From Caldisericia bacterium (lineage in GTDB: Bacteria > Caldisericota > Caldisericia > UBA6126): DNA of 48,973 bases. The notes below the pieces were generated by a model, which worked only from the letters and a program-made list of their open reading frames with translations, was not told the DNA's origin and did no database searches. A program made the translations under genes and the position numbers. This document shows, piece after piece, positions 36,950-45,133 of the stretch. Location: positions 1 to 48,973 of the forward strand of contig JAQVSG010000008.1 of the NCBI GenBank assembly GCA_028700655.1, written 5' to 3'. Position 1 is the stretch's first letter. Each line of letters starts with the position of its first letter.

Positions 36950-38331
36950 GAAATAAAAACGGATACGTCATTCATTCATTGCATCATAAGAAAAAGCAAC
37001 AGAGCTTACTTTTTATCGTCATCGTCCTTGGATTCCTTATTATGGCTGGATACTATTTTTATCAACATCGGTACGATCTTTCAATTTCGACCGCTAAATT
37101 GTATTTTTATGATTCTGCAAAAGACGAATTAGTCCCTGTAAACCGAAAAATAACCTTATCGGGTCAAACAGAAAAAATTGTTAAGATTCTTTTGGAAGAA
37201 TTATCAAAACCTCCCAAAGATGGAAACTTGCAATCCTTCATCCCTGTTCATGGTTCGGTTGCAGATGTTTCTCTCAAAGAAGGCATATGCAGCCTTGTCC
37301 TAGAAGAAGACATGATCTCCAAATCCATCTCTTCTGTTTCACAAGAAGCTGCGGCCGTCTATTGCATAGTGAATACACTAACAGAATTAGATTCTATCCA
37401 AAAAGTGCAAATATTTGTACAAGGCAAAAAAGATCCCACATTTAAACAATATATTTCCCTCTCTGAACCTTTGATTCGTTTGTCGGGGCAACTCCCGAAA
37501 GGTCAATTTGTTCGAATGTATTATTATTACCTCCCCGCTAATATGTTTCTGTTAACCAAGGTAGAGATACCCTCCTCTTCAAAAGTTGAAGATACTGTTG
37601 CCAGCATTGTCAATCAACTCATGATCCGGTACAAAGATGATGAAGATATTGCTAGCTTTTTCCCGGAAGAAGTAACAATTAACAGTGTTTTGATCGAAGA
37701 CGGTACTCTGTATTTGGATCTTTCTCCTGAGTTTCAAAGATTTCATTACGGAGCAAATGAAGAGCTCAGTTTGGTAAATTCCATCACATTGTCTTTAACG
37801 GAACTCCCTCAAATACAAAAAGTTCGCATTCAAATTGATGGAAAAAATATAGATACTATTGGGGGGCATACCTCTTCTCTAGAACCTTATGAGCGTTGGC
37901 ATGGTCTTCAAATCGAAACATCTTCCATCCTCTATTTTGTATTGAAAAAAGAACAAAACCATTATCTGATACCGACCTTCCGTACATATGAACCCCAACA
38001 ACAACCCTCCCCCGAAAAAATCTTACAAGAACTGCTAAAAGGACCTACGTCTCATGAAAGAGAAGTAGGAATTGTATCGGATATACCCTCAGGAACAAAG
38101 CTTATCTCTGTTACGCCTGGCGAAGAAAACTCCCTTATGATCAATCTTGACATGGAGATGAGTGAGTTTTTAAACGCGCAACAAGAGGAAAACTTCCTCG
38201 AACAAATCATTATGACACTCTCAGAGAATACCAGTTTCCGTTCATTTCACCTTTATTTTCAAGGAGAAACATTGGAATCTTTACCTTTTGGTACAGAAAT
38301 CAACAATCCTTTATCTAGGGAGACATTATGA
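36946..38331 (+). CDS. Membrane-anchored protein with three tandem GerMN domains
   Basis: The 461-residue protein has a cytoplasmic tip, one transmembrane helix (about residues 19-37) and three consecutive domains of about 130 residues. Each carries GerMN features: an LYF or MYYY strand at its beginning, a VxxLLxEL or VNQL helix, and a FIP, FFPEE or SDIP segment. After a VDLS-like strand come TLTELDSIQKVQIFVQGK, SLTELPQIQKVRIQIDGK or a diverged version in the third. GerMN domains occur in sporulation and germination proteins and in lipoproteins such as LpqB; three in tandem is unusual. No spore gene is in the window, so a role in sporulation cannot be assumed. Confidence 0.75.
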   Translation: MRNKNGYVIHSLHHKKKQQSLLFIVIVLGFLIMAGYYFYQHRYDLSISTAKLYFYDSAKDELVPVNRKITLSGQTEKIVKILLEELSKPPKDGNLQSFIPVHGSVADVSLKEGICSLVLEEDMISKSISSVSQEAAAVYCIVNTLTELDSIQKVQIFVQGKKDPTFKQYISLSEPLIRLSGQLPKGQFVRMYYYYLPANMFLLTKVEIPSSSKVEDTVASIVNQLMIRYKDDEDIASFFPEEVTINSVLIEDGTLYLDLSPEFQRFHYGANEELSLVNSITLSLTELPQIQKVRIQIDGKNIDTIGGHTSSLEPYERWHGLQIETSSILYFVLKKEQNHYLIPTFRTYEPQQQPSPEKILQELLKGPTSHEREVGIVSDIPSGTKLISVTPGEENSLMINLDMEMSEFLNAQQEENFLEQIIMTLSENTSFRSFHLYFQGETLESLPFGTEINNPLSRETL

Positions 38332-39821
38332 GAAATTACTTCTTGCTAAAAAAAATCTCGTTGCTTTTCTCTCTACATTTCCTCCTTGTTTCTTTCTGTT
38401 TCTCTTCTTTATCTTGCACTCCCTCCACAGCGTATTTTCAATACGAACTATTGGCAGGCAATGAGGAGCCGTATCACTTTCAAAAGATTTGTTCTTTGCC
38501 TTGTCAAATCCAAGATCAAGAAGCAACTATTTATGCAGCCATCGTAGACAACACCAATAAACCGCAACTTGTATTCTTTACCACCGATAAAAGTGGCAGG
38601 ATCATAGAATCCGTTGCTTTTACACCCCCAGACAATTGGTGCCTAAATCGAGATATTCTTTGTTGGTTTCCCACTCAGTATTCTACCTATCTTGTATTTG
38701 AAACAACAACCATCGACAATGAGCCAGTCTATCAACTACACTTTCTAAAAATAGATAGCAACGCATTAAACAATTCTCTTCTTCAAAATGTTACGACTTT
38801 TTCCAGTACCAATGTTTCTTTGCACAATGTATGTACAATTTCCAACCATATTTTTCTATCTGGATCGTACAACTCAACTACTATCGAATATGGACTTATT
38901 GTAGAATGTGTTGAAACAGAACCCTCCACAATCACCCTCCAACATGCTACTTTGCTTCAAATTCCTACCAGTGCAAAAAAAGTACAATCGACAAAAGCAA
39001 TCTGTAGCATCATACCCGATATATCTTCGGGAAAGGATGAGAGTTCTGTTCATTTTTCTACCCATAATGGTTTTATTGGAACATTTCATCCGGTAGAGGG
39101 TGTAAAAAACTGTTACTCTGTTCCTGGTTACAACCCCAGTTTTCAAAACACAATGTTTTCTAATGGCGAAAACATTCTCATAGAAAACCATCCTCAAAGT
39201 TCTTATGATGCTGATTTTATCCAAATTTACTGGAATGGTAAAACCGATCACATCTACTTATTCAATCAATACCCAGATCTCTCCTACCAATGGATTGCGA
39301 AGAAAAGAAAGTACGATGGTAGTCTAGGGTTGATTGTTTTGGGTTTTCAAGATAACAACGAAATGTTTCTTGTCGGAGAAATGGACTCCGATTTTTCAAG
39401 TATAGAAGGTTGGCTCACGCAGAATCGATATCAAATGAAAAGTCTATCGCATCCATCTATAGAAGATGCCTATCTTCGTATGGACGGTTTTTTCTCTCCT
39501 GAAGAGTCCTCTGTAGGAGACATCCAAACAAATCATTCGTATCTAGAAAGTATCAAGAATCCCTGGAATATTTCGCATTGGAAACCTGTATTGAAAAAAA
39601 TGGAGAAAAACTCTATCCCAGATCCAGACAAAGCACATTTGTACTACGATGATCAACAAAACAATAGGTTGGATTTGAAAAAAACACACAGAGAAGTGCA
39701 ATTTGTGAAACCTTTTCCTATTTTTGATATGACAGGAAAGATATTTCAAAAAGAGTCTTTACCCATTGTTTTTGAAGATTTTGACTTGCTCCGTTTACGA
39801 ACCAATCAAAAGCCGAAGTAA
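38328..39821 (+). CDS. Exported protein of unknown function, probable lipoprotein
   Basis: I do not recognise this 497-residue protein. A signal sequence (about 1-29) ends in SLSC, an imperfect lipobox with Cys30. The mature part has repeated beta-strand-rich segments (for example QATIYAAIVDN, QLVFFTTDKSGRI, HNVCTISNHIFLSGSYN), which could form a propeller, but there is no clear catalytic motif. The C-terminal 80 residues are helical and charged. It overlaps the GerMN gene by 4 bases (ATGA), so the two probably work together. It resembles the protein at 28406-30022 in general design only. Confidence 0.6.
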   Translation: MRNYFLLKKISLLFSLHFLLVSFCFSSLSCTPSTAYFQYELLAGNEEPYHFQKICSLPCQIQDQEATIYAAIVDNTNKPQLVFFTTDKSGRIIESVAFTPPDNWCLNRDILCWFPTQYSTYLVFETTTIDNEPVYQLHFLKIDSNALNNSLLQNVTTFSSTNVSLHNVCTISNHIFLSGSYNSTTIEYGLIVECVETEPSTITLQHATLLQIPTSAKKVQSTKAICSIIPDISSGKDESSVHFSTHNGFIGTFHPVEGVKNCYSVPGYNPSFQNTMFSNGENILIENHPQSSYDADFIQIYWNGKTDHIYLFNQYPDLSYQWIAKKRKYDGSLGLIVLGFQDNNEMFLVGEMDSDFSSIEGWLTQNRYQMKSLSHPSIEDAYLRMDGFFSPEESSVGDIQTNHSYLESIKNPWNISHWKPVLKKMEKNSIPDPDKAHLYYDDQQNNRLDLKKTHREVQFVKPFPIFDMTGKIFQKESLPIVFEDFDLLRLRTNQKPK

Positions 39822-39869
39822 ACGCGGCATAACCTGCCTCTAGAAAATCCTTTAGCAAGAAATAGCGAT

Positions 39870-40826
39870 CTAAATGCAAAGATATTTTTGCAATTCAAAG
39901 AGATTCTCGTCAATGGGTTTAATATTCGTTGCAACATCTTCCATTGGAATATGGACAACATGATTGTTTTGAACTCCCACAATATATCCAAACTTTTTCT
40001 GTTCAATAAGCTGTACAGAATTAACTCCAAAATTAGTTGCTAAAAATCGATCTTGAAAGGTAGGATTTCCACCTCTTTGCAAATACCCCAATACGCTGAT
40101 ACTTGCGTGAATACCGGATACCAACTGCAAAGCATCTGCAAATTTTTCAGCTTTTGCAGCTCCCTCCGCTAATACAACGATAAAGTGCTTTTTGCCCAAT
40201 TCAAAGTTGCCTTTAATCTTTTCGGAAATTTGATTAATATTGAAGCTTCTTTCAGGGATGACAATACAATCGGCACCAACGGCAATGCCACAATGCAAAG
40301 CAAGGATTCCTCTGTCTCTTCCCATTACTTCCACCACAAATACCCGTTGATGACTTGTTGCCGTATCGCGTATTTTATCGATAGCTCCCACAGCGTTATT
40401 CAAAGCTGTGTCAAAACCGATTGTGCTGTGTGTTCCGTAGACATCATTGTCGATGGTAGAGGCAATACCAACGACAGGAAAACCTTTCTTATGTAGATCA
40501 TTGGACCCTCTTTGTGATCCATTCCCACCAATGACAACCAGGGCATCAATTTGATATTTTTTTAACGATGCAAGAGCTCTATTGATTCCTTCTTCGGAAC
40601 TGAATTCCGGAGCTCTTGCTGTTAGCAATATGGTCCCTCCCAATGACAAAATACTGCCAACATCTCGTGAACACATTTTTTTAAACTCACCAGTCATTAA
40701 ACCGGCAAATCCTTTTTTCACACCCATTACTTCCATACCTTTATATATCGCAGTGCGGGTTACAGCTCGAACAGCTGCATTCATTCCAGGAGCATCTCCA
40801 CCAGAGGTTAAAACAGCAATTCTCAT
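39870..40826 (-). CDS. pfkA: 6-phosphofructokinase
   Basis: PfkA phosphorylates fructose 6-phosphate in glycolysis. The 318-residue protein has TSGGDAPGMNAAVRAV at the N-terminus, the catalytic TIDND followed by THSTIGFDTALNNAV, VVEVMGRDRGILAL, IVIPERSF, and VLGYLQRGGNPTFQDR. The ATP/PPi selectivity loop reads GGNGSQ: the glycine typical of ATP enzymes is present, but the preceding aspartate of the E. coli enzyme is asparagine. This asparagine is not obviously disabling. It overlaps the upstream gene by 4 bases (40823-40826). Confidence 0.95.
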   Translation of the reverse strand: MRIAVLTSGGDAPGMNAAVRAVTRTAIYKGMEVMGVKKGFAGLMTGEFKKMCSRDVGSILSLGGTILLTARAPEFSSEEGINRALASLKKYQIDALVVIGGNGSQRGSNDLHKKGFPVVGIASTIDNDVYGTHSTIGFDTALNNAVGAIDKIRDTATSHQRVFVVEVMGRDRGILALHCGIAVGADCIVIPERSFNINQISEKIKGNFELGKKHFIVVLAEGAAKAEKFADALQLVSGIHASISVLGYLQRGGNPTFQDRFLATNFGVNSVQLIEQKKFGYIVGVQNNHVVHIPMEDVATNIKPIDENLFELQKYLCI

Positions 40827-41860
40827 ACATCACCTCCATTAAAAAGAACCATAAGTGAGTTATAAAAATGAGGAGTATAGGCAATAAAATGAACATACTC
40901 TTCTCTAGATGAAGTATACTCCTTATCAATAATAGAGTAAATTGGGGACACAAAAGTTTTCCCTTTTTCTGTACATTGATGGAGAAAATCATCCACCGGA
41001 ATTTTCGTATAAGTATCTTTGTACACAACAATTCGGAGAGCTTCTAAAAGCTGGTGAAAAAAAAGTTGATTTGTTTTTGATTGAAACTCGTTCATTCTTA
41101 TCCCATAGTGATCCATGGCTTGTTGAAACAGAAAAATGGGCACTGTATCTGATAAAAGACTACTGAAAGAACTTTTTGTTCCAAACTGTAAATATCCATT
41201 TTGAACATCACTAAGAGAAGCAAGAATAAAAAGATCTCTTTTTTGAGAGGCATGATTTATCGTCACAAAAGAATTCATCGCATACAATTGTGTGGGACAT
41301 AACAAGACGTGCACCTTATGAAAATTGTATCCAAAAAAATTCTGCGCTGTACGCAGTTCTTCTTGTATATGTTCTGTATATTGGAACGAGGAAGCTATTT
41401 GAGAATAGGGATGTTTCATTGTGGTCATATACTGAGAAAAGTGTGAAACTTTGGCAAAATCTTGAAGTGTTTCCACAAACAAAACGATTTGTTCTTTATC
41501 CTCATCCTCGATCTCCAATTTTGCGGCCTGTTCTTCCCAGGGTTCACCTTCCAACATAATCTGATAGACCTCATCAATCCCCTCATTGTCTTTTAGAATA
41601 ACATATTGTTGAACAACAGGGTGATCCTTCCAAGGAGCAAAGAATTTTTTCGCTTGATACAGAAAAACACTGGTTAACAATTGACAATTGGAGTACTGGT
41701 CTATCGTGGATAAAAAAGCAACCACATTTACCAACTCCACGCCAGGATGTGAGTATATCTCTATTTCAGGAGGATTCTGTTCGTCGGATGAAAAAACTCT
41801 CCCAAAGCCCGTTAAACACACAAATAAAACAATAGCAAATACGATGATTCTATTTCTCAA
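40823..41860 (-). CDS. Exported protein of unknown function upstream of pfkA
   Basis: I place the start at TTG 41860 (345 residues). GGAGAGG lies 5 bases upstream, and a hydrophobic signal segment (RIIVFAIVLFVCLTGFGRV) follows at once. The open frame continues 32 codons further up, but that part is not convincing. The mature region begins with IEIYSHPGVELVNVVAFLST, which recalls DUF4932-type proteins. I see no HExxH or other catalytic motif, and I am not certain of the family. The stop overlaps the pfkA start (ATGA), an odd partnership of an exported protein with a glycolytic enzyme. Confidence 0.6.
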   Translation of the reverse strand: MRNRIIVFAIVLFVCLTGFGRVFSSDEQNPPEIEIYSHPGVELVNVVAFLSTIDQYSNCQLLTSVFLYQAKKFFAPWKDHPVVQQYVILKDNEGIDEVYQIMLEGEPWEEQAAKLEIEDEDKEQIVLFVETLQDFAKVSHFSQYMTTMKHPYSQIASSFQYTEHIQEELRTAQNFFGYNFHKVHVLLCPTQLYAMNSFVTINHASQKRDLFILASLSDVQNGYLQFGTKSSFSSLLSDTVPIFLFQQAMDHYGIRMNEFQSKTNQLFFHQLLEALRIVVYKDTYTKIPVDDFLHQCTEKGKTFVSPIYSIIDKEYTSSREEYVHFIAYTPHFYNSLMVLFNGGDV

Positions 41861-41917
41861 GTTACCTCTCCATATGTGTAAGGTAGTACTAATAGTAACA
41901 GAATTAAACAAAAAACA

Positions 41918-41926
41918 TGTTACAAT
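41918..41926 (+). promoter_or_regulatory. Possible extended -10 promoter of uvrC
   Basis: TGT followed by TACAAT (41921-41926) forms an extended -10 element with no recognisable -35. Transcription would start about 6 bases before the uvrC ATG at 41939, where no ribosome site is visible. Confidence 0.4.
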
Positions 41927-41938
41927 ACATCGTAAGAA

Positions 41939-43618
41939 ATGCAAAAAGATAAACAACCCAATACAAAAAATCTCAAATGGGATGATTTACTAGCCACGGT
42001 TCGATCGTTCCCTGATTCACCCGGGATCTATATTATGCGGAATCAAAATGCAGATGTATTATATGTTGGGAAAGCAACCTCGTTAAAAAAAAGAGTGAGT
42101 TCCTATTTTTATCATCAAAAAAGAAATCCCCGCATACGAGATTTAATGGAACATGTAAATTCCATTGAGTATATTGCTACAAAGTCTGCCTACGAAGCAC
42201 TGATTTTGGAATGCAATTTCATTAAACGCTTATTGCCTGAATACAATCGAGCATTAAAAGACTCCAAGGGGTACCAGTATTTAACTTTTACTAAAGAACC
42301 ATTTCCCTCGTTTTTGAAATCAATGAGAATTCGAAAAGACAATGGACTCTACTTTGGTCCTTTTACAAGTGCAAAGAAGACAACCTACCTACATCGTTTA
42401 ATACTGAAAACATTTCGACTACGAAACTGCAAGAAAAACCTTACAAAAAAAGATCAAAAACCCTGTTTACGATACTACATGAACCAATGTCCTGGATGTT
42501 GCGCAGGAAATACTACGCAAGAAGAGTACAACAAGCAAGTTCAAATGGCCATTCAGTTCTTAAAAAACGATGTACATACCATTCAATCTCAGTTGAAAGA
42601 AAACATGACGTTGGCAGCCAAAGAACAAAAATATGAATATGCCGCCCTTTTAAGAGATCAAATTCAATCTATTGAGGCTATCCAAGACAAACAAAGAGTT
42701 ATAACAAACCCTGATTTTGATGGGGACCTACTGGCTATTTATTCTCTTCATGATAAAGCTGTTATCGATTTAATGAAAGTCAGAGAGGGAAAGGTGATCT
42801 ATGAAGATCATTTTTACAACTTTCAAACTTTTGAGGAAGAGGAAGAAGGAATTTTACAAAGCTTTTTGCTCCAATACTACTTAGATTTAAGCTACTTCCC
42901 CCCTCCAAAAGAAATTCTTATCAATATAGAGTGTGCAGATCTTACCCACATAAAAAAACAAATTCTAACAAAATTTCCCGGTTCTTCTCTTCAAATAAAA
43001 CACCCCAAAATTGGATCAAAAAAGCATCTTGTGGACTTCTGTTTAGAAAATGCAAAAAAGCACTTCCAAACAAAATTTCCTCATTTTTTTGAAACGCTGA
43101 ATCCTCTTTTGTTGGATGTTCAGAAAACCTTTCAATTACCATCCATTCCATATCGAATAGAGGGATATGACATTTCCCATATACAAGGACAGAATACCGT
43201 TGGCTCAATGGTGGTGTTTATTAATGGAAAACCCGCAAAAAAGTATTACCGGTATTTCAAAGTTCGGCTTGCAGCATTGCCTGATGATACGGGATCATTG
43301 CGAGAAGTCATTCAAAGAAGAATACAGCACAATGATGAAGACTTTGGTACCCTACCAGATGTATTTTTGATTGATGGAGGATTAGGACAATTGCATGCAG
43401 TATCGAATGTTCTACAGGAGAACGACATTCATCTGCCTGTCCTATCATTAGCAAAAAGAGAAGAGCTTGTGTTTAGTGAAAAAAATTCCCAACCGATTCG
43501 GTTGGATAGAGAAAAATCAGAAGTTCTTCGTTTGTTTCAGCAGATTCGGGATGAATCGCACCGATTTGCAAAAAAACAATACCAATTACAGCATATCAAA
43601 AGCACTCTCGCAGAATAA
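41939..43618 (+). CDS. uvrC: UvrABC system protein C lacking the C-terminal HhH domain
   Basis: UvrC makes both incisions in nucleotide excision repair. The N-terminal GIY-YIG nuclease is present (PGIYIM at 28-33, LYVGKATSLKKR at 41-52). A cysteine-rich segment (PCLRYYMNQCPGCCAG) and a UVR motif (LAAKEQKYEYAALLRDQIQ) follow. The RNase H-like nuclease has its catalytic residues in GYDISHIQG (near 410), FLIDGGLGQ (near 477) and RDESHRFA (near 540). The protein ends about 20 residues later, at 559, where typical UvrC proteins of about 600 residues continue with a helix-hairpin-helix DNA-binding domain. Its stop abuts that of hutH with no intervening base. Confidence 0.93.
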   Translation: MQKDKQPNTKNLKWDDLLATVRSFPDSPGIYIMRNQNADVLYVGKATSLKKRVSSYFYHQKRNPRIRDLMEHVNSIEYIATKSAYEALILECNFIKRLLPEYNRALKDSKGYQYLTFTKEPFPSFLKSMRIRKDNGLYFGPFTSAKKTTYLHRLILKTFRLRNCKKNLTKKDQKPCLRYYMNQCPGCCAGNTTQEEYNKQVQMAIQFLKNDVHTIQSQLKENMTLAAKEQKYEYAALLRDQIQSIEAIQDKQRVITNPDFDGDLLAIYSLHDKAVIDLMKVREGKVIYEDHFYNFQTFEEEEEGILQSFLLQYYLDLSYFPPPKEILINIECADLTHIKKQILTKFPGSSLQIKHPKIGSKKHLVDFCLENAKKHFQTKFPHFFETLNPLLLDVQKTFQLPSIPYRIEGYDISHIQGQNTVGSMVVFINGKPAKKYYRYFKVRLAALPDDTGSLREVIQRRIQHNDEDFGTLPDVFLIDGGLGQLHAVSNVLQENDIHLPVLSLAKREELVFSEKNSQPIRLDREKSEVLRLFQQIRDESHRFAKKQYQLQHIKSTLAE

Positions 43619-45133
43619 CTACAGTATGATTTCAATAGGCAAAATATCTTGAAACATTCCTTTTAAAATCTGGTCACCCATAGTTTCCATTTCTTTGTGA
43701 ATCGATCGATCAATAAGTACAGGTTCAAATTGTGATGAAACCAAATCATATATTTTCTTGGCAACACTACCCATTTTGTTTCGATCTCGAAATTCCAAAC
43801 ACTGAAAAGCTGTTAAAAGCTCAATACCAATAATTCGAGAAGTATTCCACACAATAGTATGAAGTTTACTACAGGCAGTAGGAGCCATACTTACAAAATC
43901 TTCTTGATTCGCAGAAACGGGGATAGAAGTAGAAGTGGCTGGGTATGTTAATGTTTTATTTTGAGAAACAAGAGCAGCGTCGGTATATTGTACGATCATA
44001 AAGCCCGAGTTTAGTCCAGGCTCTTTCACACCAAAAGCAGGTATTCCCCCGCTTAAATTAGGATCTAGCAATTGATTGACTCGATGTTGAGAAATCTCGC
44101 CCAAAGTCTGAAGGGCAATAGAAAGATAATCCGCAGCGATTGCAATCGGTTGTGCGTGAAAATTTCCTCCGGATATGACTTGATCTTCTTCCACAAAAAG
44201 CAGAGGATTGTCGGTTGCAGAATTCATTTCTGCATGATTCACCTGCAGACAGTAACGAATGGTATCAATAACGGGACCAAGTACTTGAGGAACACAACGG
44301 AACGAATATGGATCCTGAACACGTGAAGAAGAATCCAATAGCTTTGAGTCATATATAGAAGTTTCCAGTATTTTTCCAGCTAGCTGTTGGCCTTGATGAG
44401 GTTTCTGCTGGTGAACCAACGAAGAAAAAGCAGCTTTACATCCACAAAATGCTTCTAAGGATAAAACAATAGAGCAAAAGGCACTATCTAACAAATGTAG
44501 AATATGAATCAAATTGAGAGACAACATGGCAGTACTCATTGAGGTGCCATTGATTAAAGCCAAGCCTTCTTTCGGCTCTAATAATATGGGTTTCAATCCA
44601 TGATCCCGCAACACAAAGCGAGAAGGTATCTTTTCGTCATTCTGGAAACATTCTCCTTCTCCCATTAAAACCAAAGCTAAATGCGCCAAGGGAGCCAAAT
44701 CTCCACTAGCACCCAAAGAACCCTTGGAGGGAATAAATGGATAAATCTCGTGATTGAGTACATCAATTAGAGCGTCTATAAGTTCTTTACGTATACCCGA
44801 ATAACCAATAAGGAGAGAATTGACTCGGATCAATATTGTAGCTCGAACCAATTCTTCTGGAAGTGGTTTGCCTACGCCCACCGCATGACTTCGAATAAGA
44901 TTTACTTGAAGATGGCTTAACTGCGATTCATTAATAGGTGTTGAAGAAAGTTTTCCAAAACCCGTATTAATACCATACACAACTTTGTTGCTTTCTAGGA
45001 TTCTACCAACATAATCTCGAGATTGTTGTATTCTATCAAAAGCATCGGGATGGATGCTTACTTTTTCTCTCTTGCATGCAACCGATACAATGGTATCTAA
45101 AGATAATGAATGACCATCTAGTAAAATGCTCAC
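43619..45133 (-). CDS. hutH: Histidine ammonia-lyase
   Basis: HutH deaminates histidine to urocanate. The 504-residue protein has the MIO cofactor triad Ala142-Ser143-Gly144 in GSLGASGDLAPLAHL. It also has the catalytic tyrosine in VVYGINTGFG (Tyr53) and the QDPYSFRC, SATDNPL and GNFHAQPIA blocks. Length is normal. The start is GTG and overlaps the lysS stop (GTGA, 45130-45133), with a GGAGGGAG site inside lysS. It is therefore at the end of an information-processing operon and away from hutI at 19522-20787. Confidence 0.96.
   Translation of the reverse strand: MSILLDGHSLSLDTIVSVACKREKVSIHPDAFDRIQQSRDYVGRILESNKVVYGINTGFGKLSSTPINESQLSHLQVNLIRSHAVGVGKPLPEELVRATILIRVNSLLIGYSGIRKELIDALIDVLNHEIYPFIPSKGSLGASGDLAPLAHLALVLMGEGECFQNDEKIPSRFVLRDHGLKPILLEPKEGLALINGTSMSTAMLSLNLIHILHLLDSAFCSIVLSLEAFCGCKAAFSSLVHQQKPHQGQQLAGKILETSIYDSKLLDSSSRVQDPYSFRCVPQVLGPVIDTIRYCLQVNHAEMNSATDNPLLFVEEDQVISGGNFHAQPIAIAADYLSIALQTLGEISQHRVNQLLDPNLSGGIPAFGVKEPGLNSGFMIVQYTDAALVSQNKTLTYPATSTSIPVSANQEDFVSMAPTACSKLHTIVWNTSRIIGIELLTAFQCLEFRDRNKMGSVAKKIYDLVSSQFEPVLIDRSIHKEMETMGDQILKGMFQDILPIEIIL

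Noticed and set aside
36946-38331. Spore germination gene as evidence that the organism forms spores
   Set aside because: GerMN domains occur in non-spore-forming bacteria, and no other sporulation gene is in the window.
39812-39828. GCCG...CGGC inverted repeat at the end of the 38328 gene as a terminator
   Set aside because: The stem is only 4 bp with a 9-base loop and there is no T-run on either strand.
41861-41956. Upstream 32-codon extension of the exported protein before pfkA
   Set aside because: It has no signal-like continuity and no ribosome site, whereas TTG 41860 has GGAGAGG five bases upstream and begins a proper signal sequence.
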